This document shows positions 42,887 through 52,211 of a stretch of DNA of 64,000 nt, in pieces. A program made the translations under genes and the position numbers. The first letter of the stretch is position 1, and every line of letters starts with the position of its first letter. Location: the NCBI GenBank assembly GCA_018110925.1, contig JAGAZJ010000007.1, forward strand, positions 59,773 through 123,772. The letters are read 5' to 3'. Origin of the DNA: Oscillospiraceae bacterium. GTDB taxonomy: Bacteria > Bacillota > Clostridia > Oscillospirales > Ruminococcaceae. The notes below the pieces were generated by a model. That model was not told the origin of the DNA. It did no database searches and saw nothing but the letters and a program-made list of their open reading frames with translations.

Positions 42887-45277
42887 TCAATAATGTTCGC
42901 TCATATAGATATTCGCTCTTGACTGTATTATAGATACTGTGTCGTCAAGAGACTTACTGCCGGCATAGTAGCCCGAAATCTCATCCTTGAGTATGGTCAT
43001 AAGCTCGTCGTTTGTCTTTTCAAGGGTGGTGGTGCTTTTTAATACCGTTAATGCTTTGTCAAGCTCCTCTTGTGTCAAGGGCGGGATCTTAACCTCTTCT
43101 GAGCCGATGTAGGCTGTATTGTTCTCGGGGACTTTTTCGCCGTCAGAATTGTAGTAGTATTTCTCATCCAGTGCATGAGATACGAGCAGGTCGAACTTGT
43201 CTTTCAGGATGGGCATACCGCTTTTTGCCCTGAACACTGTGTCATCAACATTCACATATTCGCCGTTGTTGTTGTAGTAGCCCTGCTTCTCCTCCTGCAC
43301 CGTGTCATTGAGGCAGCACTTGATGAATTCCCAGGCGCCTTCCTTGTGCTGTGATGCATCGGAAATGCTTATGCGTGTAGATGGGTTTATAAGGGCTGTC
43401 GATACAGGTCTGTCAGTGGGGAAATTGGTGAACTCATAATCCTTGCCGTACTCGGCCCTGTTGTAGTCGTAATTTGTTAAATCGCTGAGATAAATGCTTT
43501 TCAGGAGCATCTTGTCATTGATGAAGTCCATCTGATGATCTGCGTAGTATGTGGGGTTCTCCTCAAAGATCTTATCATAGTCGATCGTTTCGGGGAGCTG
43601 CTTTGAGTATTCGATGATAGACTTGAAAGCATCATTGTCGAAATCGCAGGATCCCTTGTCATAGTCTATGAAATCTGAATACATAATGGCAGAGAGCACA
43701 AATTCCTCTCTTGTCATCTCATTTGATATCGAAGCACCGTCGCCCATAGCGGTCAGCTCTGATTTTGCGTCTGTGAGAGTGAGCTTGCCGTCTTTAAGGT
43801 GAGAGGGCTTTGCCACGTAGGAGCTCACCGCAAAGGACGGGGCTATGGAATAGAGCTTGCCGTCTGTCTCAAGGGCGGTGAGCACATTGCCCATGAATGA
43901 ATCACGGGTAAGCTCTGTATCGCTGTCTATCATGGAGTAGAGGTCTGTGAAAAGTCCCTTTGATGCATAACTCTCATAGGGCATGGAGCTGTCTATGAGG
44001 AGCATATCTGGCACCTTGCCGGTCAGCAGTTCATTGTTGAATGCAGTCTGTGCGGCTGAATAGTCGGATGTGTCGTTTGTTTCGGAATAGCTGTTCACCA
44101 CTATCGTGTAGTTCTCATTGGTCTTGTTGAAGTCTGCTATAAGGGAGCGCATGGACCAGTCTGCCGAAAAACAGCCGAGGGTTATGACTGTCTTTTCCTT
44201 TATCTCCGATGCATCTACGGGGTACACCTTTATGAGCGGGGATCCGTCTCCGTAGGAGCTGATGTAGAATGAGCCGTCATCCGCAGAGTATATCCCGTTC
44301 ATCTCGGAGTTGTCCACGCCGAGGGAGAGAAGGTTCAGTACATTTTCTACGGTAAGGTCGGGCTTTACACCTATTATTCCCGTGTCGCTCCTTGCATAGA
44401 ACAGATAGTCGCCGCCGCCGTTGAATGCGCTGTAAGAGCTGCTTATGCCCGATATGTCATAGGTCTTGCCTTTGGCCTTTGCCGCTGTGTCTATCTCACA
44501 GAGAGTCATGGTCGATGTTTCAGCCGTATAGGAGGAGAATGAATAAGCGACCTTGCCTGAATTTGTGACGAGCAGGCTGTTTATCCAGACGTTGTCTCCG
44601 CCGGGCTCGGTAAGATCAAAGAGCTTTGTGCCGTTCTTGTCGAGCACCGTGATCTTGTTTGAACAGAGGAGATATATATTGCCCTCACTGTCGCCGGCCC
44701 ATGAATTCACATACTCTTCGCCGCCGATCACAGAGGACATATCAACGGAATTTACCTCATTGCCCGACACATCGTATGTCTTCAGGAAAGTGGTGGATGT
44801 CTGGTCATAGGTATCGGGGTCATAAACAGTCTTTGAGACAAGGCAGGTCACATTGCCGCTGTCATCCACCGCAATGCCGCCGTTAACGGTGCCGAAGCTG
44901 TTTTCCTCGCTGCTTGAACGGATAACGGGTATATTAGCCTTTACCGTGCCGGTCTCATCAAATATGATTATCTCAGTGGTCTGTTCATAGCTGTACTCCT
45001 CGCCGTTCTTAGTGGAGGTGTAGCCGTAGGACAGACCGTAGAGCAGACCGTTCTTGAATACCACGGCGTTTTCAAATGACTTTTGGTCCGGTACCGGAAT
45101 GTTCTCGGTCTTATATGCCAGCATTTTCTTTATCTCGCTTTCAGACAAGGTCTGACCTGTCTGGGGCTTCTGGCTCGCTCCGTCGCCGTTCTTGCTGTTA
45201 CAGCCTGTGAGTATCATTGATGATGCCACAGCGGCCGCAGTCAGCATACACAGGGTTCGTCTGGTGTTTTTCTTCAT
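42887..45277 (-). CDS. Large lipoprotein: N-terminal propeller-like region plus family 1 solute-binding domain
   Basis: 796 residues, nearly twice a normal sugar-binding protein. Start at 45277 behind AAAGGA; lipobox MILTGC. Residues about 50-350 carry repeated short strands typical of a beta-propeller (GGIAVDDSGNVTCLV, WAGDSEGNIYLL, LVTNSGKVAYSF, SADDGSFYIS). From about 355 the periplasmic binding protein fold begins (TVITLGCFSADWSMRSLIADFNKTNENYTI, GKVPDMLLIDSSMPYESYASKGLFTDL, KEGAWEFIKCCL). No permease or ATPase genes are next to it. The propeller assignment is by repeat rhythm only; the binding-protein part is clear. Confidence 0.8.
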   Translation of the reverse strand: MKKNTRRTLCMLTAAAVASSMILTGCNSKNGDGASQKPQTGQTLSESEIKKMLAYKTENIPVPDQKSFENAVVFKNGLLYGLSYGYTSTKNGEEYSYEQTTEIIIFDETGTVKANIPVIRSSSEENSFGTVNGGIAVDDSGNVTCLVSKTVYDPDTYDQTSTTFLKTYDVSGNEVNSVDMSSVIGGEEYVNSWAGDSEGNIYLLCSNKITVLDKNGTKLFDLTEPGGDNVWINSLLVTNSGKVAYSFSSYTAETSTMTLCEIDTAAKAKGKTYDISGISSSYSAFNGGGDYLFYARSDTGIIGVKPDLTVENVLNLLSLGVDNSEMNGIYSADDGSFYISSYGDGSPLIKVYPVDASEIKEKTVITLGCFSADWSMRSLIADFNKTNENYTIVVNSYSETNDTSDYSAAQTAFNNELLTGKVPDMLLIDSSMPYESYASKGLFTDLYSMIDSDTELTRDSFMGNVLTALETDGKLYSIAPSFAVSSYVAKPSHLKDGKLTLTDAKSELTAMGDGASISNEMTREEFVLSAIMYSDFIDYDKGSCDFDNDAFKSIIEYSKQLPETIDYDKIFEENPTYYADHQMDFINDKMLLKSIYLSDLTNYDYNRAEYGKDYEFTNFPTDRPVSTALINPSTRISISDASQHKEGAWEFIKCCLNDTVQEEKQGYYNNNGEYVNVDDTVFRAKSGMPILKDKFDLLVSHALDEKYYYNSDGEKVPENNTAYIGSEEVKIPPLTQEELDKALTVLKSTTTLEKTNDELMTILKDEISGYYAGSKSLDDTVSIIQSRANIYMSEHY

Positions 45278-45327
45278 ATTGTTGGTTCCTTTCTTGCAGA
45301 ATACATAACGGTTTTCTGTTACGATAT

Positions 45328-45356
45328 AGTTTAGCATATATCTTTTCTTTTTTCAA
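45328..45356 (-). promoter_or_regulatory. Promoter of the propeller/solute-binding lipoprotein gene
   Basis: Leftward TTGAAA (45356-45351), 17 bases, TAAACT (45333-45328). Confidence 0.5.
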
Positions 45357-45436
45357 CCTAATATCCATATTGTAATCATTGTAACCGATATTTTCGGCTG
45401 TATGTACAGAATCACGCCCAAAAACCACATCCTCTC

Positions 45437-45465
45437 TTGACAAACAGGTTCTTTTGTGTTATCAT
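45437..45465 (+). promoter_or_regulatory. trpB2 promoter
   Basis: TTGACA, 17 bases, TATCAT, about 85 bases before the trpB2 start. Confidence 0.6.
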
Positions 45466-45549
45466 CTATCTTGTGTTTAAAACTTGATACGCCCCGCACA
45501 GGGATCGGTACAGACCCGTGACGGGCATTATGATATAAGGAGAATGGAT

Positions 45550-46920
45550 ATGAGCACCGAAAAAATACCTTATAAGATCTATCTTTCAGAGGACGAACTG
45601 CCCAAGCAGTGGTACAACGTCCGTGCTGATATGAAAAAGAAGCCCGCTCCTCTGCTCAACCCCGCAACAGGCAGGCCTGTCACCGCCGATGAGCTTAAAG
45701 CCGTATTCTGCGACGAGCTGGTAAAGCAGGAGCTTGACGAGACAAATGCCTATATAGGCATACCCGATGAGATACTTTCATTCTATAAGATGTACAGACC
45801 TGCTCCGCTGGTAAGAGCATACTGCCTTGAAAAGGCTCTCGAGACCCCGGCAAAGATATACTACAAGTTTGAGGGCAACAACACCAGCGGCAGCCATAAG
45901 CTCAATTCCGCCATCGCTCAGGCATACTACGCAAAGAAGCAGGGGCTGAAGGGTGTTACCACCGAGACAGGCGCAGGTCAGTGGGGCACGGCGCTCTCTA
46001 TGGCTTGCTCATACTTCGGTCTTGACTGCAACGTGTATATGGTCAAGGTATCATATGAGCAGAAGCCTTTCCGCAGAGAGGTAATGCGCACATACGGCGC
46101 AAGCGTGACTCCCTCTCCATCCAACACCACACAGGTCGGCAGGAAGATACTTGAGGAATTCCCCGACACCAACGGAAGCCTGGGTTGTGCTATCTCCGAG
46201 GCGGTCGAAGCGGCTACTTCAAAAGAGGGCTACCGCTATGTTCTCGGAAGCGTTCTTTCACAGGTGCTCCTGCACCAGACCGTCATCGGTCTTGAATGCA
46301 AGACTGCTATGGATAAATACGGCATAAAGCCCGATATGATAATCGGCTGTGCGGGCGGCGGCTCAAATCTGGGCGGCCTCATCGCACCTTTCATGGGCGA
46401 GAAGCTCAGAGGCGAGGCTGATTACAGATTTATCGCAGTTGAGCCCGCATCCTGCCCCAGTCTTACAAGAGGTGTGTATGCATACGACTTCTGCGACACG
46501 GGCAAGGTCTGCCCCCTCCAGAAGATGTACACCCTGGGCAGCGGTTTCATGCCCTCACCCAGCCATGCAGGCGGTCTGCGCTATCACGGCATGAGCGCCA
46601 TACTCTCCGAGCTTTACGATCAGGGTCTCATGGAGGCAAGGGCTGTTGAACAGACACAGGTATTCGAGGCAGCACAGCGTTTTGCGAGAGTTGAGGGTAT
46701 ACTCCCCGCTCCCGAGAGCAGCCATGCTATCAAGGTCGCGATCGACGAGGCACTCAGATGCAAGGAGACCGGCGAGGAGAAGACCATACTCTTCGGCCTC
46801 ACCGGTACAGGCTATTTTGATATGTACGCATATGCCGCATACAATGACGGCAAGATGAGCGACTATATCCCCACCGATGAGGAGATTGCAAAGTCCACTG
46901 CAAAGCTCCCGAAGGTATGA
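45550..46920 (+). CDS. trpB2: TrpB2-type tryptophan synthase beta subunit
   Basis: 456 residues, longer than TrpB1 (about 400) and typical of TrpB2. PLP Lys in NNTSGSHKLNSA, TETGAGQWGTALSMACS, the phosphate-binding GCAGGGSNLGG, and GLTGTGYFDM. TrpB2 works without the alpha subunit, joining indole or a similar acceptor with serine. There is no trp gene nearby. Start at 45550 is 7 bases after AAGGAG; the ATG two codons before is too close to it. Possible roles are indole salvage or another beta-replacement reaction. Confidence 0.93.
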   Translation: MSTEKIPYKIYLSEDELPKQWYNVRADMKKKPAPLLNPATGRPVTADELKAVFCDELVKQELDETNAYIGIPDEILSFYKMYRPAPLVRAYCLEKALETPAKIYYKFEGNNTSGSHKLNSAIAQAYYAKKQGLKGVTTETGAGQWGTALSMACSYFGLDCNVYMVKVSYEQKPFRREVMRTYGASVTPSPSNTTQVGRKILEEFPDTNGSLGCAISEAVEAATSKEGYRYVLGSVLSQVLLHQTVIGLECKTAMDKYGIKPDMIIGCAGGGSNLGGLIAPFMGEKLRGEADYRFIAVEPASCPSLTRGVYAYDFCDTGKVCPLQKMYTLGSGFMPSPSHAGGLRYHGMSAILSELYDQGLMEARAVEQTQVFEAAQRFARVEGILPAPESSHAIKVAIDEALRCKETGEEKTILFGLTGTGYFDMYAYAAYNDGKMSDYIPTDEEIAKSTAKLPKV

Positions 46921-46971
46921 TCCGTAACGGACATACCCGTTTTTGTCTGAGTGTCGGGACGTGAAATTTTG

Positions 46972-47012
46972 CGCCATAGCATTTCTGATATCATTTCAGA
47001 GATGCTATGGCG
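46972..47012. terminator. Terminator after trpB2
   Basis: CGCCATAGCATTTCTGA pairs with TCAGAGATGCTATGGCG (one mismatch) over TATCATT, followed by TTTGTGTT. It also ends the convergent secreted-protein gene. Confidence 0.8.
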
Positions 47013-47026
47013 TTTGTGTTAGGTTA

Positions 47027-47629
47027 TCATACGAGAGCCTTAACTATGCTCTCCATTGAGAAGAAATCTGTCTGAGAAGATGTAGTTGCGGTGTAGGTGC
47101 GTCCGCCGGATGTCCATACAGCGTAGGAGTAACCCATTTCATCGCCGTAGAATGTAACATCTGTTCTGCCGATCTTCTCTGTTGTTACTGAGGTGTAGTC
47201 CGATGTATCCTTAACGATGCTGTTTATGGCTGATGTGCGTACTGTGAGCTCAATGCCCTGATCGTTGCGGCAGGTATAGGTGTCTGTGCCGCTGAAGGTC
47301 GTATGTACGGGAGTTGTGAAGCCGTTGATGCTGAATGTGGGAGCGGCGGTCACAACAGGTACGATGTAGTTATATCCGTTGGGGACTGTTATGGTCTCGG
47401 CGTAGGTGTTGCCCCATATGGCAGTGCGGATGATGGTCTGCTGTCTGACAGGTGCAAGACCCTGATCGTTGTACTGTGCAAGCTCGGGGTCATATGTGAA
47501 CAGCCCTGTGCTGGGGTCGTAGATCATGTTTCTGCTGTCGTAGTAGGTGTCTGCCTTTACGGTAGCGGAAAGAGCGGTGACTGCGGCTGCAACGGCAGCG
47601 ATTGCGGTGATGATAACTGACTTTTTCAT
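47027..47629 (-). CDS. Secreted protein, possibly DUF4367-like C-terminus
   Basis: 200 residues. A clear Sec signal peptide (MKKSVIITAIAAVAAAVTAL, cleavage likely after TVKA) and no lipobox or anchor, so released. The mature part is rich in Thr, Tyr and Ser. The last 60 residues (KIGRTDVTFYGDEMGYSYAVWTSGGRTYTATTS...MESIVKAL) recall the DUF4367 pattern of a small beta domain. The start at 47629 has a GGAGG site 8 bases upstream; a much longer in-frame start upstream lacks one. Function unknown. Confidence 0.72.
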   Translation of the reverse strand: MKKSVIITAIAAVAAAVTALSATVKADTYYDSRNMIYDPSTGLFTYDPELAQYNDQGLAPVRQQTIIRTAIWGNTYAETITVPNGYNYIVPVVTAAPTFSINGFTTPVHTTFSGTDTYTCRNDQGIELTVRTSAINSIVKDTSDYTSVTTEKIGRTDVTFYGDEMGYSYAVWTSGGRTYTATTSSQTDFFSMESIVKALV

Positions 47630-47782
47630 AATGATTTCCTCCTGATTTCCCTTTGTGGGTGTTGTTTTTGTTTTCTGTCTCTTTAACCGAAGGAAAAATA
47701 AAAAAGTACAAGAGATACAAAAATTATTTTGAAAAATGCAGAGAAGTATTTTAAAGCCCGTAGTTAAGACGTATATCCGCAG

Positions 47783-47811
47783 TTGACAGTTCGTGGTCCG
47801 TATGCTATACT
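47783..47811 (+). promoter_or_regulatory. Promoter of the nucleoside phosphorylase family gene
   Basis: TTGACA, 17 bases, TATACT, about 55 bases before the start codon. Confidence 0.65.
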
Positions 47812-47866
47812 GTACAGACACGGAATGATTTTGCAAGATCAGAAGCAGAAGATCGGGGAGGCCGGC

Positions 47867-48664
47867 ATGAAAGAAAAACTTCGTTGTTTACTGGATAACA
47901 TGAAAAAATACAACTCGGGGATAATGTATCGGGAGTGCTTCGGATTTGACCCCGATACGGAGTATGATGTGCTTGTCATAGCTCCCGGATGGAAGCCCGC
48001 AAAGATAATAAGAGACCCTGCCTACAAGGTCACGGAATTGGCACAGCATTCATACTTTTCGGGCTATCTTGTGGAGAAGGACGGATTGAAGGCGGCATGG
48101 GCACAGACAGCCTCCGGCGGATGCAATGTGCTTGATCATGCCGTTATCTGCGCAGATATGAAATTCAGGAAGTGCGTATTCGTCGGAGCAGTGGGCGGAC
48201 TTACGGACAGGTATGAGATCGGAGATATGTGTACCCCCGAGGTGTGCATCTCGGGGGTGTATGCAAATCATTATCTTGACGGCAGACTGACGGGATTTAC
48301 GCCCTTTGAGAAGATATATCCCGACAGGGAGTTTACCGAAAAGGTCATACGCATCGCAGAGGAAAACGGACATACTCTCAGAAAGGCTAAGGTGTTCTGC
48401 ACAGACTCTATTGCCATGGAGTATTCGCATCTTGATGAGATAAGGGCAACGGGGGCTGAACTTATAGAAATGGAAACGGGCACATTCTGTACACTGGCAG
48501 ATCTTTTTGATGTGCCGTATGCGGCGCTGCTGGCGGTCTCCGATAATTCCGCAACGGGAGTGCCGCTGCTGGGCAGAGGAGACGACCTGGCGCAAAAATA
48601 CATAAACACAAGGAGCGTTGTCATCCCCGAGATGATATTCCGTATAGCCGGTATGGAGGAATAA
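47867..48664 (+). CDS. Purine/uridine phosphorylase superfamily protein
   Basis: 265 residues. The PNP_UDP_1 fold is indicated by FVGAVGGLTDRYEIGDMCTPEVCI (phosphate-site region), ELIEMETGTFCTLADLFDVPYAALLAVSDN (the EMET purine/ribose block followed by VSDN) and the GRGDDLAQKY tail. Members split nucleosides with phosphate or hydrolyse methylthioadenosine. The usual catalytic Asp position is occupied by VSDN, so activity is plausible. GGGGAGG precedes the ATG. Substrate not resolved; single-gene unit on a good promoter. Confidence 0.82.
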   Translation: MKEKLRCLLDNMKKYNSGIMYRECFGFDPDTEYDVLVIAPGWKPAKIIRDPAYKVTELAQHSYFSGYLVEKDGLKAAWAQTASGGCNVLDHAVICADMKFRKCVFVGAVGGLTDRYEIGDMCTPEVCISGVYANHYLDGRLTGFTPFEKIYPDREFTEKVIRIAEENGHTLRKAKVFCTDSIAMEYSHLDEIRATGAELIEMETGTFCTLADLFDVPYAALLAVSDNSATGVPLLGRGDDLAQKYINTRSVVIPEMIFRIAGMEE

Positions 48665-48730
48665 AACCGTTTACTTACGTTCAAAAGGCTGCAAAAGCTC
48701 GGATATACACGGCTCTGAAGTTTAGCGGCA

Positions 48731-49306
48731 TCAGTGCATAAAATGGCTTCGATCCTTGCTTTTGTCCAATGCATTTTGTATCCTTGCTATACTGTAAATG
48801 ACATATACTATACCTGTGAACGGCACAGCTAATACAATGAAGGGCAGGAATACATCTCCGACATATACAAAATACTGCTCTGAATGGTGTGTGAAAACAT
48901 TTATCCCGTTGTATACAAACACCTCATATCGCAGTATATGCTCGGCTTCGGAGTACCAGCCCTTTTCATTCAGTTGATACTGCTCGTTTACAGATGTCCA
49001 CGGCAGAAGTATGAACCCGATGTTCATAAGGGCGGCTTTGATATCATACAGGGTATTGCTTTCATAGACGCTTTTGCTCATAAATGCCCGCTGACAAAAG
49101 GGCAGATCCTCATAGGGCAGAACATCCTGCAATTCGGGGATAGGCTCATGCGGCTCCCATGTATAGTAGTGCTGAGGATCCTTTATCTCTATGTTTTTTG
49201 TGTCGATGCGTCCGAATGCCTGTATTCCGCCGACTATGGCGATGTTGAGTATCCTGTATAATAAATATACCGTCATCACGGTATGGATCAGACCGAGCTT
49301 TTTCAT
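48731..49306 (-). CDS. Two-pass membrane protein coupled to an EamA transporter
   Basis: 191 residues. A membrane segment near the N-terminus (LIHTVMTVYLLYRILNIAIV), an exposed domain of about 110 residues rich in Tyr, Pro and Glu (HYYTWEPHEPIPELQDVLPY, NEKGWYSEAEHILRYEVFVYNG), and a second membrane segment near the C-terminus. Its ATG overlaps the stop of the transporter gene (ATGA), so the two are co-translated; longer upstream extensions would read through that gene in another frame. Family not recognised. Confidence 0.68.
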   Translation of the reverse strand: MKKLGLIHTVMTVYLLYRILNIAIVGGIQAFGRIDTKNIEIKDPQHYYTWEPHEPIPELQDVLPYEDLPFCQRAFMSKSVYESNTLYDIKAALMNIGFILLPWTSVNEQYQLNEKGWYSEAEHILRYEVFVYNGINVFTHHSEQYFVYVGDVFLPFIVLAVPFTGIVYVIYSIARIQNALDKSKDRSHFMH

Positions 49307-50151
49307 ATCTGAAACCCCACTATCCCTGCCATGACAAGAAGCGAGCCGATGAGCCGCCTGCCGGACAGCTTGTCCTTTCGGGTCGCCATATCCACGATGA
49401 ACACAGCCACAAGGCACATGGGCATTATAAACGAATAGTTGGTAAGGCTCTGTGCGGCTATGGCGTTGAGCCCCATCAGACCCACTGCATTCGGACATTT
49501 TATCCCTGCGGTGATGAGAAATCCCTTTGTGCCCTCGGGACTTCTCTTTGCGATAGAGAGCGGCTTTGCAGAGGGTATCATGACGGCGGCAAGTATTATG
49601 AGACCTGCCCACAGGGCTATTGAGGAGGATATGTGACCCTCGGATATCTTTACCGCAAAGCCGTAGAAAAAACTCTGGCTTATATAGAGTATCAACGGTA
49701 TGAGGATAGTTCTGTAATTCACCTTCTGCCTGCCGTCGGCGGCTATGATAACGAGACCTGCCGCAGACAAGGCGATAAGTAACAGCTTTATCGGCTCAAA
49801 CTGCTTTGCTCCCATGATGAGGTCGGCAAAATAGGATATGAACAGCGTGATGCCCATCCATGCCTTCAGCTCAAAGACCGACATCTCAGACAGTATCTTT
49901 GCACTCATGGCAAATTCCAGCCATTTTGCCAGAGCTATCATGAGAACGCATATCACAGATATGGGCGACAGAGTGAAGGTCCTGTCGATAAAGGGGAGGG
50001 GCAGGAACATCATCGGTGTCAGGAACAGCGCCGTAAAAGCCGCCATTATGAATGTAAGCTCCGACCCGTTGTATCTGCATTTGCTCACGGCATACTTGTC
50101 ATTGAGCGATGTGAGCGTGAATATGGCTGTCACCAACAGCATGAGGGGCAT
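49303..50151 (-). CDS. EamA/DMT-family transporter
   Basis: 282 residues, ten hydrophobic segments in two five-segment halves. Typical DMT positions: LNDKYAVSK at the start, an ELTFIMAAFTALFLTP second helix, and the repeat-half LTNYSFIMPMCLVAVFIVDMATRKDKLSGRRLIGSLLVMAGIVG at the end. Such proteins export amino acids, nucleotides or sugars; substrate unknown. AAAGGTG precedes the ATG. A perfect 17-base inverted repeat lies just upstream, between this gene and metK. Confidence 0.8.
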   Translation of the reverse strand: MPLMLLVTAIFTLTSLNDKYAVSKCRYNGSELTFIMAAFTALFLTPMMFLPLPFIDRTFTLSPISVICVLMIALAKWLEFAMSAKILSEMSVFELKAWMGITLFISYFADLIMGAKQFEPIKLLLIALSAAGLVIIAADGRQKVNYRTILIPLILYISQSFFYGFAVKISEGHISSSIALWAGLIILAAVMIPSAKPLSIAKRSPEGTKGFLITAGIKCPNAVGLMGLNAIAAQSLTNYSFIMPMCLVAVFIVDMATRKDKLSGRRLIGSLLVMAGIVGFQI

Positions 50152-50172
50152 AATATCACCTTTATCAAGGAA

Positions 50173-50213
50173 ATACGATATGTAATATACATCACATATA
50201 TTACATATCGTAT
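50173..50213. repeat. Perfect 17-base inverted repeat between metK and the EamA gene
   Basis: ATACGATATGTAATATA (50173-50189) and TATATTACATATCGTAT (50197-50213) are exact reverse complements over the 7-base spacer CATCACA. AT-rich and without a strong T tract on the leftward side, it could be the metK terminator, an operator for the EamA gene, or both. Confidence 0.8.
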
Positions 50214-50236
50214 GTTTTTGCTCCGAAAAACGGATC

Positions 50237-51409
50237 TTACTTTACAGCCGCTTTGAGTGCTTCGACCCTGTCGGTCTTTTCCCACGCCACGCCGAGATCC
50301 TCTCTGCCCATGTGACCGTATGCCGCCAACTTTCTGTACTGGGGCTTTCTCAGTTCCAGGTCACGGATGATGGCGGCAGGACGCAGGTCAAATACCTTCG
50401 TAACAGCCTCAGACAGCTTGTCGTCGCCGACCTTGCCTGTGCCGAATGTGTCCACCATGACAGATACGGGCTTTGCAACGCCTATCGCATAGGCTATCTG
50501 CACCTCGCACTTGTCTGCAAGGCCTGCCGCAACGATGTTCTTAGCCACATATCTTGCGGCGTAGGCGGCGCTTCTGTCCACCTTTGTGGGGTCCTTGCCG
50601 GAGAATGCTCCGCCGCCGTGACGGGAATATCCGCCGTAGGTGTCAACGATTATTTTTCTGCCCGTGAGACCGCTGTCGCCCTGAGGACCGCCGATAACGA
50701 ACCTGCCTGTGGGATTCACGAATATCTTGGTGTCAACATAGAGCTCTGCGGGGATAATTGGCTCTATGACCTCTCTGATTATATCCTCCCTGAGTGCTTC
50801 AAGAGTTATTTCGGGAGCGTGCTGTGAGGAGACCACGACAGTATCTACCCTTATGGGCTTGCCATCCTCATACTCCACTGTCACCTGTGTCTTTCCGTCG
50901 GGACGGAGATAGGGGAGAGTGCCGGTCTTTCTTACATCGGCAAGCTTCTTTGCCATCTTGTGAGCCAGAGAAATCGGCAGGGGCATGAGCTCCGGTGTCT
51001 CATTGCACGCAAAGCCGAACATCATGCCCTGGTCGCCTGCACCCGTGTCAAGTTCATCATGAACGCCGTTTCTGTATTCAAGAGCTTCGTCAACGCCCAT
51101 GGCGATGTCGGGGGACTGCTCGTCTATGGTAGTGATGACAGCACAGGTGTTGCCGTCAAAGCCGTACTTGGCCCTGTCATAGCCGATGTCGATGACCACC
51201 TGACGTGCTATCTTGGGGATGTCAACATAGCAGCTTGTGGTGATCTCACCCATGCATGATACCATGCCTGTGGTGGTGGTAGTCTCGCAGGCAACTCTGC
51301 CCATAGGGTCGTTTCTGAGTATCTCATCGAGGACCGCATCGGAGATCTGGTCGCAGATCTTGTCGGGATGTCCCTCTGTTACTGATTCAGATGTGAAAAG
51401 ATATTTCAT
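50237..51409 (-). CDS. metK: S-adenosylmethionine synthetase
   Basis: 390 residues. All three domains are evident: [23 protein letters not shown] (substrate and Mg site), [24 protein letters not shown] (the GAGDQG loop), and [21 protein letters not shown] with [16 protein letters not shown]. It makes SAM from methionine and ATP. Start at 51409 has GGAGG 7 bases upstream. A perfect sigma-A promoter gives a leader of about 40 bases, too short for an S-box riboswitch, and none is seen. Confidence 0.98.
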   Translation of the reverse strand: MKYLFTSESVTEGHPDKICDQISDAVLDEILRNDPMGRVACETTTTTGMVSCMGEITTSCYVDIPKIARQVVIDIGYDRAKYGFDGNTCAVITTIDEQSPDIAMGVDEALEYRNGVHDELDTGAGDQGMMFGFACNETPELMPLPISLAHKMAKKLADVRKTGTLPYLRPDGKTQVTVEYEDGKPIRVDTVVVSSQHAPEITLEALREDIIREVIEPIIPAELYVDTKIFVNPTGRFVIGGPQGDSGLTGRKIIVDTYGGYSRHGGGAFSGKDPTKVDRSAAYAARYVAKNIVAAGLADKCEVQIAYAIGVAKPVSVMVDTFGTGKVGDDKLSEAVTKVFDLRPAAIIRDLELRKPQYRKLAAYGHMGREDLGVAWEKTDRVEALKAAVK

Positions 51410-51455
51410 TGAATATCCTCCTTCCGCAAATGCGTCGTTTATTCTTTGCAAATGT

Positions 51456-51484
51456 ATTATACAATAATATCATACAAATGTCAA
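51456..51484 (-). promoter_or_regulatory. metK promoter
   Basis: Leftward TTGACA (51484-51479), 17 bases, TATAAT (51461-51456). A perfect match to consensus. Confidence 0.8.
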
Positions 51485-51643
51485 TAAATATCCGCAAATG
51501 TTTTGAGACAGGCGGGCGGTATAGTTTTTGGCTTTGACAGCATAAGGGTGCTGGCAACATAAGTATAAAAATTTTTCGGCCTGTCAAGAAACGATTATTG
51601 ACAAACGATATTTTTTGTTGTAGTATGGATAGTAACGGGACGG

Positions 51644-52141
51644 TCAGCGCAGCATCGCAGACAGTGCAAGACTGAACAGAAGCAGATACGCACCGGCCTG
51701 TAATGCTGCAAAGACAGCGGCTGTAAGCACGTTTCTGACACCTTTGCCCATAACCCTGACAAATGCGAATATATCCAGCGCTAGCCCTGCCGCCAGAGGG
51801 AATATGATAAGATAGCGCCTGTCCTGTTCGTATATATCATATCTGAATATCGAATAGACATATATAAAGCTGATATGATAGACCAGACCGAAGAGAGTGC
51901 AGGCTATCAGCGGTATATCCGCCTTTGCAAGCACGGTGAAAAGCAGTACCAGCGGTATCGTGACGCACAGCGACAAAAATATCAGCATGATGTTGCTGCC
52001 GACAGCACCGTTTGCAAAAAGCGCATATGACAGCATCGGGTCCGCAAGAGTGAACACTGTCCACACAGCGGCGGCAGCGGCGCATATGACAGACAGTTTT
52101 ATCTTGGTTTTAAGCTCTATTTTTTTAAACAACAGTTCCAT
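51644..52141 (-). CDS. Small four- or five-pass membrane protein, unknown function
   Basis: 165 residues, mostly hydrophobic, with a basic N-terminus (MELLFKKIELKTKIK). Segments around 15-35, 42-65, 70-90, 105-122 and 130-160. Start at 52141 is 8 bases after AAGGAG. Single gene, divergent from the GH3 beta-glucosidase gene. No family recognised. Confidence 0.68.
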   Translation of the reverse strand: MELLFKKIELKTKIKLSVICAAAAAVWTVFTLADPMLSYALFANGAVGSNIMLIFLSLCVTIPLVLLFTVLAKADIPLIACTLFGLVYHISFIYVYSIFRYDIYEQDRRYLIIFPLAAGLALDIFAFVRVMGKGVRNVLTAAVFAALQAGAYLLLFSLALSAMLR

Positions 52142-52211
52142 AACATCTACTCCTTGAAAAGAGTATAACATTAAATCGGGCTGTTGTCAAATCATTACGG
52201 GAGAAATGCAT

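Noticed and set aside
51410-51643. SAM riboswitch upstream of metK
   Set aside because: The mapped consensus promoter leaves only about 40 bases of leader, and no S-box helices or terminator are seen.
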